Shown here: positions 1 to 6,966 of the stretch, one piece after another
Layout of the letters: the number at the start of each line of letters is the position of its first letter
How positions within the stretch are numbered: the first letter of the stretch is position 1
Origin: an uncultured Christensenella sp.
Lineage (GTDB): Bacteria > Bacillota > Clostridia > Christensenellales > Borkfalkiaceae
DNA length: 12,665 nucleotides
NCBI GenBank assembly: GCA_910585785.1
Contig: CAJUEV010000023.1
Location: 1-12,665, forward strand
Direction of reading: 5' to 3'
Made by a program: the position numbers and the translations under genes
The notes under the pieces: model-generated
The model's input: only the letters and a program-made list of their open reading frames with translations
The model's database searches: none
What the model was told of the DNA's origin: nothing

Positions 1-196
1 TATAAATCTTGGCTACTACGGTATTTTCTTTATTCTCTATCTTACGAACGCAATTACTTTTACAATGGACGTTATTATTCTGATGTTCGGTTTTGGTATG
101 GTAGTGCACTTAGTTATTTCAGTAATAGAAGAAAGACTTTTCTTCCGTAAACGGGAATTAAATAGATTGCAATCGGAGCAAGTGAATCAGTTATGA
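1..196 (+). CDS. C-terminal end of a membrane protein (partial)
   Basis: An open frame enters from the left edge and ends at the TGA at 194-196. The 64 visible residues are hydrophobic at first (NLGYYGIFFILYL, then a second stretch FTMDVIILMFGFGMVVHLVI) and finish in a charged tail rich in E, R, K and Q. This fits two transmembrane helices followed by a short cytoplasmic tail. The stop overlaps the next ATG (ATGA), so the two genes are probably translationally coupled. I do not recognise the family, and the start lies outside the window. Confidence 0.7.
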   Translation, partial: INLGYYGIFFILYLTNAITFTMDVIILMFGFGMVVHLVISVIEERLFFRKRELNRLQSEQVNQL

Positions 197-531
197 AAAG
201 GTTAAAAGAGATAAATTTGGAGAGCGGAATGCCAACGAGTGACGACGCACTTAAACTGTTAAAGTCAAGTATTGCAAATGCCAAGAACAGCAACGTCGTG
301 TGTTTGTATATAATCCACGGCTATGGCAGTAGTGGAAATGGTGGAGTCATAAGAGAAAAAGTGAGGCAGTGGCTTAACGCTCAGGTAAGAAACGGGACGG
401 TTAAAGCCGTGATAAACGGAGAAGATTTTACAATCTTCAACTTTAAAGCGTTGGAACTTAAAAATACATATAAAGAATTAGAGCAACTTTTAAAAGTATG
501 CAATCACGGTGTTACCGTAGTCGAATTATAA
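193..531 (+). CDS. Smr-domain small protein
   Basis: A 112-residue protein with an Smr (MutS2 C-terminal-like) domain. The diagnostic part is residues 40-61: a hydrophobic strand, then IHGYGSSGNGGVIREKV, matching the family pattern of strand, HG, glycine-rich loop and helix. The upstream LESGMPTSDDALKLL (9-23) corresponds to the usual first strand and helix. Smr domains are associated with DNA or RNA nicking and binding (established for the family); stand-alone Smr proteins of this size in Firmicutes are mostly uncharacterised. The ATG overlaps the stop of the membrane protein gene (ATGA). A GGAG at 175-178 lies 14 nt upstream, too far to be ideal, so coupling probably provides initiation. 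A strong terminator follows at 551-581. Confidence 0.75.
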   Translation: MKRLKEINLESGMPTSDDALKLLKSSIANAKNSNVVCLYIIHGYGSSGNGGVIREKVRQWLNAQVRNGTVKAVINGEDFTIFNFKALELKNTYKELEQLLKVCNHGVTVVEL

Positions 532-550
532 TTAACTTACTATTAAATGC

Positions 551-581
551 AAAATGAGCCGTAGTCTGCGGCTCATTTTTT
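551..581 (+). terminator. Intrinsic terminator after the Smr gene
   Basis: An 11-bp perfect stem (AAAATGAGCCG at 551-561 with its complement at 569-579), a 7-nt loop and a T-run at 576-581. It closes the membrane protein/Smr unit and insulates the ATPase promoter downstream. Confidence 0.9.
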
Positions 582-601
582 GTGATATTAAAGTTTTATC
601 C

Positions 602-630
602 TTGACAAAATGGCAATAATGATTTATACT
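602..630 (+). promoter_or_regulatory. Sigma-A-type promoter of the ATPase gene
   Basis: TTGACA (602-607), a 17-bp spacer and TATACT (625-630): a perfect -35 box and a five-of-six -10 box at ideal spacing. Such strength implies the gene is either highly expressed or repressed. An inverted repeat starts inside the -10 box, which favours repression. Confidence 0.88.
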
Positions 631-660
631 GAATTTGAATTCAGTGAAAATAAATTCAGT
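628..660 (+). promoter_or_regulatory. Operator-like inverted repeat plus third half-site
   Basis: ACTGAATTTGAATTCAGT (628-645) is a perfect 8-2-8 inverted repeat whose left arm covers the last three bases of the -10 box. The right half AATTCAGT recurs at 653-660 (start-to-start 15 bp). A dimeric protein bound here would block RNA polymerase and the early transcribed region. The downstream ATPase has a predicted winged-helix segment, so autoregulation is a reasonable but unproven guess. Confidence 0.6.
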
Positions 661-673
661 AAAGAGGTTTTAG

Positions 674-2035
674 ATGTTTATTGGAAGACAAGAAGAATTG
701 AAGGCAATACAAGCTGTTCTTGATAAAAAGAGTGAAAGTGTGCTTGTGTATGGGAAGAGGAAAGTAGGCAAGACAACTCTCATTTTAGAGGCGCTTAAAA
801 GCAGTAAAGACACTACTGTTTATTATGAGTGCCTTAAATCTTCAATGCAAGATAATATCAACGGATTTGTTTCTGTACTTGTCAAGACAAAAGTATTGCC
901 CGTACAAATAGGTTTTTCATCTTTTCAGGAAGTATTTCAATATCTGAATATGTTGGATAAAACATTAAATATCATTATTGACGAGTATCCCTATTTAAAG
1001 CAGTTCAATAAAGGGGAAACGGTTGATTCGATTTTCCAGACAATCATTGATAATAACATAACGAACATAAGGTTATTTATTTCCGGTTCACACGTAGGTA
1101 TGATGAAAGATTTGCTGGAAGAGAAGAATGCTTTGTATGGTAGATTTTCGCTGAATATAAAGTTGAAAGAACTTAATTACAGAGAAACAGCGGTATTTTA
1201 CAGCGATAAAACCGTTTATGATAAAATTGCATTTTATTCTGTATTTGGGGGTTCACCCTTTGTCAATGAGCAACTTGACAGTAAGTCTGATTTAAAACAG
1301 AACATCTTGAAAACCGTGTTAAATCCGTTAAACGCGGTCTATGCCTATGCGGAAAATCTTCTTGTTTCAGACTTGTCCGGAAGTGTTAATGCGGAGCGCA
1401 TTTTAAACGTTATAGCAAATGGCAAGAAGAAGTATGGCGAAATTGAAAGCAAGTTAGGGTTGACAAATAACGGGCTTTTGAGTAAACAGCTAAAAACTTT
1501 ACTTGATATGGATATGGTTTCAAAAGTTTATCCCATAAATAAGGAAGATGACAACAAAAAAGTTTCCTATGAGATGACGGATAACCTTTTGCGGTTTTGG
1601 TATACTTATGTCTATAAAAATAAAAGTGCGTTACAGATGTTAGGTGCAGAGGCATTCTATGATAACTACATTGAACCGTCTATCACGACTTTTATCTCAC
1701 ATAGGTTTGAAGAGATAGCAAGGACGTTCTTCTCTTTACAGGTCAAAGAGGGGAAGAGAAAAGGTATATTCCGTATCGGAACGTACTATTACGATGACAG
1801 CGCAACAAAGACAAATGGTGAGTTTGACGTTGTGTTGCAGAGAAAAGCTGACTACGATATTTATGAAGTCAAGTATTATTCTAAACCATTGTCTTTGACT
1901 GAGATGCAAGAGGAAGAAGAACAAATCAGAGATATAAAGGGACTTGCTGTCGGGAATATCGGATTTATTTCGGTAAGTGGATTTGAGGAAGTTCCTTCTG
2001 AATATGATTGTGTCTGTGGAGATGAATTATACTAA
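674..2035 (+). CDS. DUF234-type AAA+ ATPase with nuclease-like C-terminus
   Basis: A 453-residue P-loop ATPase of the archaeal-ATPase/DUF234 type. Residues 1-10 hold the family start FIGRQEEL. Walker A is GKRKVGKT (27-34), Walker B is NIIIDEYPYL (99-108, D103/E104), and a sensor-like FISGSH lies at 135-140. A winged-helix-like region follows at about 238-290 (KKYGEIESKLGLTNNGLLSK). The C-terminal DUF234 part carries GEFDVVL (D385) and YEVKYY (E398, K400), the D...ExK layout of PD-(D/E)XK-like folds. The length is normal for the family. The ATG has AAAGAGG 6 nt upstream. The cellular role of these ATPases is not established; some lie with mobile or conflict genes. It begins a probable two-gene operon with the FRG protein 28 bp downstream. 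Confidence 0.85.
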   Translation: MFIGRQEELKAIQAVLDKKSESVLVYGKRKVGKTTLILEALKSSKDTTVYYECLKSSMQDNINGFVSVLVKTKVLPVQIGFSSFQEVFQYLNMLDKTLNIIIDEYPYLKQFNKGETVDSIFQTIIDNNITNIRLFISGSHVGMMKDLLEEKNALYGRFSLNIKLKELNYRETAVFYSDKTVYDKIAFYSVFGGSPFVNEQLDSKSDLKQNILKTVLNPLNAVYAYAENLLVSDLSGSVNAERILNVIANGKKKYGEIESKLGLTNNGLLSKQLKTLLDMDMVSKVYPINKEDDNKKVSYEMTDNLLRFWYTYVYKNKSALQMLGAEAFYDNYIEPSITTFISHRFEEIARTFFSLQVKEGKRKGIFRIGTYYYDDSATKTNGEFDVVLQRKADYDIYEVKYYSKPLSLTEMQEEEEQIRDIKGLAVGNIGFISVSGFEEVPSEYDCVCGDELY

Positions 2036-2063
2036 TAAATAAATTTTACAAAGGAATAAGCAA

Positions 2064-3368
2064 ATGTTTTTCTTCTTTTTCTTCGATAATTTTGAAATAT
2101 GTAATAAACCAGCAGTGCAGCAAGCGTTTAAGAATATTTGTCTAGACAAAATGCTTATAGATGGCTATTTCGATATGCGCAAGTATGTAGAAGCAAAGAT
2201 TGATAGATATTTAATGTTTGCAAAATTGCGAAAAGAAAATTCCCGCTATGCAATTTTATATAAGGCTTCCTATCCTAAAGATAGAGATATGGCACTTAGT
2301 AAATGGGAACACCTAATTCAGAATGATTATATGGAAAATTCAGAGATTGCATTGACGATAACAGAATCTGAAGCAATAGTGAATTGGGTGTATCAAACTT
2401 TAAAAACAGAAGAAGAGCGGAAAGATTTTACAAAAGAACTTTTCGGGAAAATTAAAGAATTTAACAGTATTGACTATGATATAGAATATAAAAACGGAAT
2501 ACCTTATAACAATAAAAAAGTTACACTTGAGTTTGTGTCTTCAGTATCAGATTTCTATAGAATAATAAAAAATATAAATTCAAGCGAAGAGAAACTTTTT
2601 TACAGGGGACATTCCAATGCAAATTTTATACTTAATCCTTCAGTATTTAGGTCAACAAAGCTTAAAAAAAGTGAAGCAGATATGTATAACGAGTTAATGA
2701 TAGAATGTCCGCATAATTTTCCGATAGGATTTTCTCATTTGGATAAGTTGGTTGAAATGCAACACTATGGATTGCCGACACGTCTATTAGATATAACAAA
2801 AAATCCTTTGGTTGCACTTTATTTTGCATATTCAGCAGATAAAGAAAGTTTAGGTGAACTTATTCTAATTTCAGCGAAAGAAAAAGAGATTAAGCTCCCT
2901 CAAAGCGATTGTGTGTCCATATTGGCGAGCTTAGCTTTATTTTCTTTTGATGAGCAAAGGGAACTATATAATGCAGCTAATGATGAAAAATCAACAGATG
3001 AAAAATTTAATTATGATATTAGACGATTGCTGCACGAAATAAGGCGGGAGAAACCTGCATTTCAGCCTATTGTAAACCGCAAAGACCTTTTGAAAAATTA
3101 TATTGTTTATGCATTAAAAAATAACCAGCGCATTGTAAAACAAGACGGCGCATTTATAATTTGTGGTTTAGGTGATTTTGAAAACAATATGACGGAGTTA
3201 TCATTAAATCAATTTCGATATAGAAAAAATGATAAAGCTTTAATTTTATTGATTGATAATAAAACAGAAATTGAGAATGGACTAAATGCCTACTCAATAA
3301 ATAAAGCAACGCTCTTCCCTGAAATCGACAGTGTTTCTCAATATATCAAAGAAAAGTATAGCATTTGA
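2064..3368 (+). CDS. FRG-domain protein
   Basis: A 434-residue protein with an FRG domain. Visible hallmarks, in order: LFYRGHSN (178-185, the F/Y-R-G motif), MQHYGLPTRLLD (232-243), NPLVALYFAYS (247-257), and the late IVKQDGAFIICG (357-368). The roughly 160 N-terminal residues are a separate, mostly helical, charged region I do not recognise. The molecular function of FRG domains is not firmly established; such proteins are common in accessory and conflict-gene neighbourhoods. AAGGA at 2051-2055 lies 8 nt before the ATG. The gene starts 28 bp after the ATPase stop with no terminator between, so co-transcription is likely. The N-terminus MFFFFFFD is odd and is encoded by a pyrimidine-only run; the next methionines are at 30 and 38. 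Confidence 0.82.
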   Translation: MFFFFFFDNFEICNKPAVQQAFKNICLDKMLIDGYFDMRKYVEAKIDRYLMFAKLRKENSRYAILYKASYPKDRDMALSKWEHLIQNDYMENSEIALTITESEAIVNWVYQTLKTEEERKDFTKELFGKIKEFNSIDYDIEYKNGIPYNNKKVTLEFVSSVSDFYRIIKNINSSEEKLFYRGHSNANFILNPSVFRSTKLKKSEADMYNELMIECPHNFPIGFSHLDKLVEMQHYGLPTRLLDITKNPLVALYFAYSADKESLGELILISAKEKEIKLPQSDCVSILASLALFSFDEQRELYNAANDEKSTDEKFNYDIRRLLHEIRREKPAFQPIVNRKDLLKNYIVYALKNNQRIVKQDGAFIICGLGDFENNMTELSLNQFRYRKNDKALILLIDNKTEIENGLNAYSINKATLFPEIDSVSQYIKEKYSI

Positions 3369-3383
3369 ATTGTGCGTGAATAA

Positions 3384-3428
3384 AAATCATGGCTAAAAAT
3401 TAGAATCATTAGCCACGATTTATTTTGT
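3384..3428 (+). terminator. Terminator after the FRG gene
   Basis: A 12-bp stem with one A-C mismatch (AAATCATGGCTA at 3384-3395 against TAGCCACGATTT at 3410-3421), a 14-nt loop and a T-rich tail. It lies 15 nt past the FRG stop and ends the ATPase/FRG unit. Confidence 0.7.
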
Positions 3429-3625
3429 GAAAAAAATTGGGAAGTTTTGGTAAGTTGCTGATTTTAAGGGGTTTTTAACAAACGGATTAAATAAGAAAAT
3501 CATTGAATTTGGGGCGGGTTTAGGCGGTTTTTCGGCTAAAAATGCCCTGTTTTTGTACTTTTGCAAAGTGCAAATTTTAACACGCATATGCCTTAAAATC
3601 CCTTAGGTAAGAAGAGTCGACAACG
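3429..3625. other. Non-coding AT-rich spacer
   Basis: About 200 bp with frequent stops in all frames and no recognisable gene. It contains A-rich and T-rich tracts and a small 6-3-6 hairpin (TTTGCA...TGCAAA, 3560-3574). It leads directly into the start-less zinc-ribbon gene and may carry that gene's former promoter or the end of a mobile element. I see no terminal repeats or integrase remnant to prove the latter. Confidence 0.4.
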
Positions 3626-3913
3626 ATAAAGATATTAAGAAATGCGATTAAGTGTAATCATTGTGGCGATGTAATTGAATCAACGTCTCGACATCAGTTT
3701 GTAACTTGCTCTTGCGGGTGTTGCCGCGTTGCCGGTGAGCTTGAATATTTAAGACGCTGTTTCAAGCATTCAAGGGAAGAAGATTATACAGGCCTTAGCG
3801 AAAATATAGAAGAGGATAAACTAATATTTGAACCGTTTTCAGGTTTATTTGCAAAGAGTAAAGTAGTTATTATGCAACTAAACGGCGGAGAGTTTAACAA
3901 CTCTCCGCCGTAA
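3626..3913 (+). pseudogene. Small zinc-ribbon protein, start codon lost (ATA)
   Basis: From 3626 the frame reads IKILRNAIKCNHCGDVIES, followed by a second cysteine cluster TCSCGCCRV and then GELEYLRRC and EDYTGLSE. From memory this resembles a family of small Firmicutes proteins that begin MKI-x-RNAIKC and have paired CxxC / CxCxxC zinc-ribbon motifs; here C10, C13, C28, C30 and C33. The codon where the family ATG is expected is ATA, and the frame has no ATG, GTG or TTG until near its end, with an in-frame TAA at 3608-3610. It therefore looks like a gene that lost its start by one G-to-A change, or that uses a non-standard start. The last 30 or so residues run into the downstream hairpin and look like read-through past the original end. 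Confidence 0.6.
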
Positions 3914-3925
3914 TGTTTTATTTAT
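3883..3925 (+). terminator. GC-rich hairpin, probable terminator
   Basis: A perfect 10-bp stem (CGGCGGAGAG at 3883-3892 with its complement at 3901-3910) and an 8-nt loop, followed after TAATG by a T-rich stretch. The tail is weak, so termination efficiency is uncertain. The stop of the zinc-ribbon frame lies directly after the stem. Confidence 0.6.
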
Positions 3926-3926
3926 G

Positions 3927-3955
3927 TTGCGTTGGCAGATAAAAAATGATATAAT
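3927..3955 (+). promoter_or_regulatory. Extended -10 promoter before the helicase fragment
   Basis: TATAAT (3950-3955) is preceded by TG at 3947-3948, giving an extended -10 box, with a weak -35 TTGCGT at 3927-3932 and a 17-bp spacer. It lies 37 bp before the ATG at 3992, so the truncated gene may still be transcribed. No good ribosome binding site is visible before that ATG. Confidence 0.65.
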
Positions 3956-3991
3956 AATAAACATATAAGTTTATCCTTCGGCGGCAAATAA

Positions 3992-4411
3992 ATGTTCGAT
4001 TTGATTAACAACACAAGCAAATTGCTGGGTGACGATTTAAAGAAAGAAATTAAAGGGGGAAGCAAACTCCGTATTGCAGCTTCCTGCTTTTCTATTTACG
4101 CCTTTAATGCGCTTAAAACCGAGCTTGAGCAAATCAACGAGCTTAAATTTTTATTTACTACTCCCACGCTGATTGACGAACAAGTAACTGACAAAGTCAA
4201 AAAACAACGGCGTGAGTTTTTTATTCCCAAACTTTCAGAATCGGGACTATGCGGAACTGAATTTGAAATAAGGCTTAAAAATCAAATGACCCAGAAAGCT
4301 ATTGCGCGCGAGTGTGCCGAATGGTTGCGGGCAAAGGTTCAGATTAAAACATTGAAAGAGCCTGTTGCAACGCAGAGTATGATAAATATCGAAACGAGCG
4401 GGGAGTATAAG
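3992..4411 (+). pseudogene. N-terminal fragment of a PLD-like/helicase protein
   Basis: An open frame of 158 residues runs from 3992 to 4468. Residues 1 to about 134 resemble the N-terminal module of large helicase-type restriction-like proteins: a start of the form DLINNTSKLLGDDLKKEI, a hydrophobic RIAASCFSIYAFNAL, then LKFLFTTPTL, REFFIPKL, GTEFEIRLKN and KAIARECAEWLRAKV. Relatives I recall continue for several hundred residues into helicase motifs; none of those are here. From about residue 139 the same frame reads as part of an AraC helix-turn-helix, so the gene was cut and joined to another. The intact promoter and start suggest a short truncated product could be made. The family assignment is from memory of the pattern. 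Confidence 0.65.
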
Positions 4412-4527
4412 CACGATATAACGGAGTTGGCTATAAATACGGCTACGACTCGCCCGAAAGTTTTTTAAAGGCGTTTAAGCGTTTTCACGGCATAACTCCG
4501 TCGCAGGTAAAAATGAACGTTAGCTAA
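4412..4527 (+). pseudogene. C-terminal HTH fragment of an AraC-family regulator
   Basis: Two frames together give a classic second AraC helix-turn-helix. In the helicase frame, 4415-4435 reads DITELAI. In the +1-shifted frame, 4435-4524 reads KYGYDSPESFLKAF, then KRFHGITPSQVKMNVS and a TAA at 4525-4527. Restoring one A in the TAAA at 4434-4437 gives continuous DITELAIKYGYDSPESF, typical of AraC proteins of the type that often carry a GyrI-like ligand domain. The remaining regulator upstream is missing and replaced by the helicase fragment. The fragment is both truncated and frameshifted, so it is non-functional. Confidence 0.8.
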
Positions 4528-4900
4528 ATTCATTTTTCCGTATGTCCGTAAAAGTTGATTTGGTTGGAGGCAATAAGAAGACGTGCAAAGTAAAGGCGAT
4601 GCCACAACTTGTTTTGGTTGGGTAAAAAAAGCCTTTTACAGGCGTTCACTACGGTGCGGAACGCGCAAAGCAGGAGGAAGTTTTTATTGCGACGCGTGCC
4701 AAGCGGTGGCTGCTTATAGGCGCGTCTTGCGATTATGTTGACATACGTAAAAATATAATTATCGAGTGGTTGCCTTCTTCCGCTTGAAACAAACCATAAA
4801 AACAAATGTGTGGCTTTTTACAATTAGCAGACTAAGCAGCGTTCGCCCTGCGGCGTACGTTGACGTAAACAGTTTAATCGTGTTTTCAAACGACGCACGC
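4528..4900. other. Gene-less stretch, possible decayed regulator remnant
   Basis: No intact gene on either strand. A frame from about 4625 to 4794 stays open and ends in RKNIIIEWLPSSA. The EWLPSS motif is typical of the last helix of GyrI-like ligand-binding domains, which often follow an AraC DNA-binding domain like the fragment just upstream. A two-base insertion at the stop would extend it to AYE, as in intact domains. This suggests, weakly, that the stretch is the eroded rest of the same regulator gene. The open frames on the minus strand show no recognisable motifs and no ribosome binding site. Confidence 0.35.
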
Positions 4901-4936
4901 AAAAACCGGTGAAAGGTATACCTTTCACCGGTTTTT
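4901..4936. terminator. Perfect palindrome, bidirectional terminator
   Basis: AAAAACCGGTGAAAGGTA at 4901-4918 is followed at once by its exact reverse complement (4919-4936): a 36-bp perfect palindrome with T-tracts on both strands. On the minus strand it lies 57 nt after the tkt stop and ends the xylose operon; on the plus strand it ends anything coming from the decayed region. Confidence 0.88.
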
Positions 4937-4992
4937 ATATGATGTTTTGTTGTAAATTCAAATTTAAAACTATATCGTTTTTCAGTTACGGG

Positions 4993-6966
4993 TTATTTTA
5001 AATTTGCTGAATTTTTTGCGCTTTCGGCAATATTTTCGGCGGTGAAACCGAAATGCTTATACAGCGTTTTGTAATCGCCGCTCAGCCCGAAAGTAGTCAT
5101 TGCAATAATTTTTCCGTTGTCGCCGGCATATTCGCGCCAGCCAAGCGGACTTGCCGCTTCCACACAAATACGCGCTTTAACTTCTTTCGGAATTACGGAC
5201 TGTTTATACTTTTCCGTTTGATTTTCAAACAGTTCGAAGCACGGCAAAGAAATAACCCTTGCCTTGACCCCGTCCTTTTCAAGCAAAGCCTTTGCCTGCG
5301 AGCAAAGCTCTACTTCCGAGCCTGTCGCTATCAAAAGCACGTCGGGCGCGCCTTTGCAGTCTTCTGCGATATAACCGCCTTTAACTGCGTTTTCGCCCTT
5401 GTTGAACTGAGTTAAATTCTGTCTTGAAAGAATAATAGCGGTGGGGCAATCGCCGTTTAAAGCCGAAATATACGCCGCTAACGTTTCGCTGTAATCGCAG
5501 GGACGGAATACTTTTATATCGGGCATTGCGCGAAGCGCTGCAAGCTGTTCAATGGGTTCGTGCGTGGGACCGTCCTCGCCGACGCCGATGCTGTCGTGGG
5601 TTAAAACGTAAATAACGGGCAGTTTCATAATTGCGCTCATACGCATTGCGCCTTTCATATAGTCCGAAAAAGTAAAGAAGGTAGAGCACACAATTTTAAG
5701 TCCGCCGTGCAGTGCAATACCGTTGCAAATTGCCGCCATAGCGTGCTCTCTTATTCCGAAATGAATATTGCGCCCCGTTCTGTTTTCGGGTGAAAACCAG
5801 TCCTCGCCCTTCAAATCCGTTTTTGTCGAAGGGGACAGGTCCGCTGAACCCGATAACAGGTTAGGGACAAATTTGGCTATTTCGTTTAAAACTTTTCCTC
5901 CGGAAATTCGTGTCGCTTCGCCTTTGTCTGCCTTAGGCGTGACGGCGGGGTTAATTTCACTGTTTTCAAAGTATGCCTTATATTCACGGGCAAGCTCGGG
6001 ATATGCGGCGGCATATTTTTCAAAAATCACCTTCCAGTCGTCTTCGGCTTTGCATTTTTCGTTTGCTAAGCGCTTGCAATGATAGCGCACGGCTTCGGGT
6101 ATTTCAAAAGGCTGCTCGTTCCAGTTATAAAAATCTTTGGTGAGTTTCAGCTGTTCTTCCGAAAGGGGCGAGCCGTGTATGGCGGCGCTTCCCGCAAGCG
6201 GCGTGCCGTAGCCGATTTGCGACTTGCAGATAATTACGGAGGGCATATTTTCTTCACGTTGTGCGTCGATAATAGCGTTACGAAGTTTCTGCGTATCGTT
6301 GGCGTCGGAAACTTCAATCACCTGCCAACCCAAAGCGGCAAAACGCATAGCCGTATTTTCCGAAAACGCGGTGGAAGTGTCGCCTTCGATGGAAATATCG
6401 TTTTTATCGTAAAACAAAATAAGTTTGCCAAGTTTTTGCGTTCCTGCAAAAGAGCAAGCCTCGTAACTTATGCCTTCTTCCAGACAACCGTCGCCGCACA
6501 GAGCATAGGTATAATGATTTACTATTTTATAGCCCGCCCTATTGAATTTTGCCCCCAGATATGACTCGGCTAACGCAATTCCCACGGCGTTTGCAATTCC
6601 CTGACCCAGCGGCCCCGTAGAGCAGTCAACGCCGTCCGTCACTCCGTATTCGGGGTGACCGGGAGTTTTGCTGCCGAACTGTCTGAAATTCATTAAATCT
6701 TCTTTCGTCACGTTGAAGTTGAAAAGGTGTAAAAGCGAATACAACAGCATAGAGCCGTGTCCCGCGGACAAAATAAACCTGTCGCGGTTTTCCCATTGGG
6801 GGTTTTTATAACTGAATTTCAAAAAATCGGAAAACAGCGTAAAAGCTGCGGGCGCCGCCCCGAAGCAAATTCCGGGGTGTCCCGAATTTGCCTTTGTAAT
6901 TGCTTCGGCGGAAAGTATTCTTACCGCGTCTATACATTTTTGATTGATATTTGTTTCCTGTGCCAT
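4993..6966 (-). CDS. tkt: Transketolase
   Basis: A full-length transketolase (657 residues; family about 650-670). It transfers two-carbon ketol units between pentose phosphates, feeding xylulose-5-phosphate into glycolytic intermediates; cytoplasmic, using thiamine diphosphate and a divalent metal. Visible motifs: NSGHPG (27-32, H30), SAGHGSMLLY (67-76, H70), PGHPEYG (102-108), STGPLGQGIANAVG (116-129), the metal/ThDP motif CGDGCLEEG (157-165) with KND at 188-190, IHGSPLSEE (263-271), FGIREHAM (403-410, catalytic glutamate E407), and VGEDGPTHEPIEQ (462-474, H469). The C-terminal domain begins at about 540 (VLLIATGSEVEL). It starts directly after the xylB TAA; AGGAG, inside the last xylB codons, lies 6 nt before the ATG, so the two are coupled. 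It is the last gene of the operon. Confidence 0.97.
   Translation of the reverse strand: MAQETNINQKCIDAVRILSAEAITKANSGHPGICFGAAPAAFTLFSDFLKFSYKNPQWENRDRFILSAGHGSMLLYSLLHLFNFNVTKEDLMNFRQFGSKTPGHPEYGVTDGVDCSTGPLGQGIANAVGIALAESYLGAKFNRAGYKIVNHYTYALCGDGCLEEGISYEACSFAGTQKLGKLILFYDKNDISIEGDTSTAFSENTAMRFAALGWQVIEVSDANDTQKLRNAIIDAQREENMPSVIICKSQIGYGTPLAGSAAIHGSPLSEEQLKLTKDFYNWNEQPFEIPEAVRYHCKRLANEKCKAEDDWKVIFEKYAAAYPELAREYKAYFENSEINPAVTPKADKGEATRISGGKVLNEIAKFVPNLLSGSADLSPSTKTDLKGEDWFSPENRTGRNIHFGIREHAMAAICNGIALHGGLKIVCSTFFTFSDYMKGAMRMSAIMKLPVIYVLTHDSIGVGEDGPTHEPIEQLAALRAMPDIKVFRPCDYSETLAAYISALNGDCPTAIILSRQNLTQFNKGENAVKGGYIAEDCKGAPDVLLIATGSEVELCSQAKALLEKDGVKARVISLPCFELFENQTEKYKQSVIPKEVKARICVEAASPLGWREYAGDNGKIIAMTTFGLSGDYKTLYKHFGFTAENIAESAKNSANLK

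Noticed and set aside
2067..2087. Phase-variable tract at the start of the FRG gene
   Set aside because: The run is a mixture of T and C, not a homopolymer or exact short repeat, so slippage is not specially favoured.
4530..4805. A 91-codon open frame on the minus strand
   Set aside because: It has no ribosome binding site, domain or compositional sign of coding, and it overlaps the plus-strand regulator remnant.
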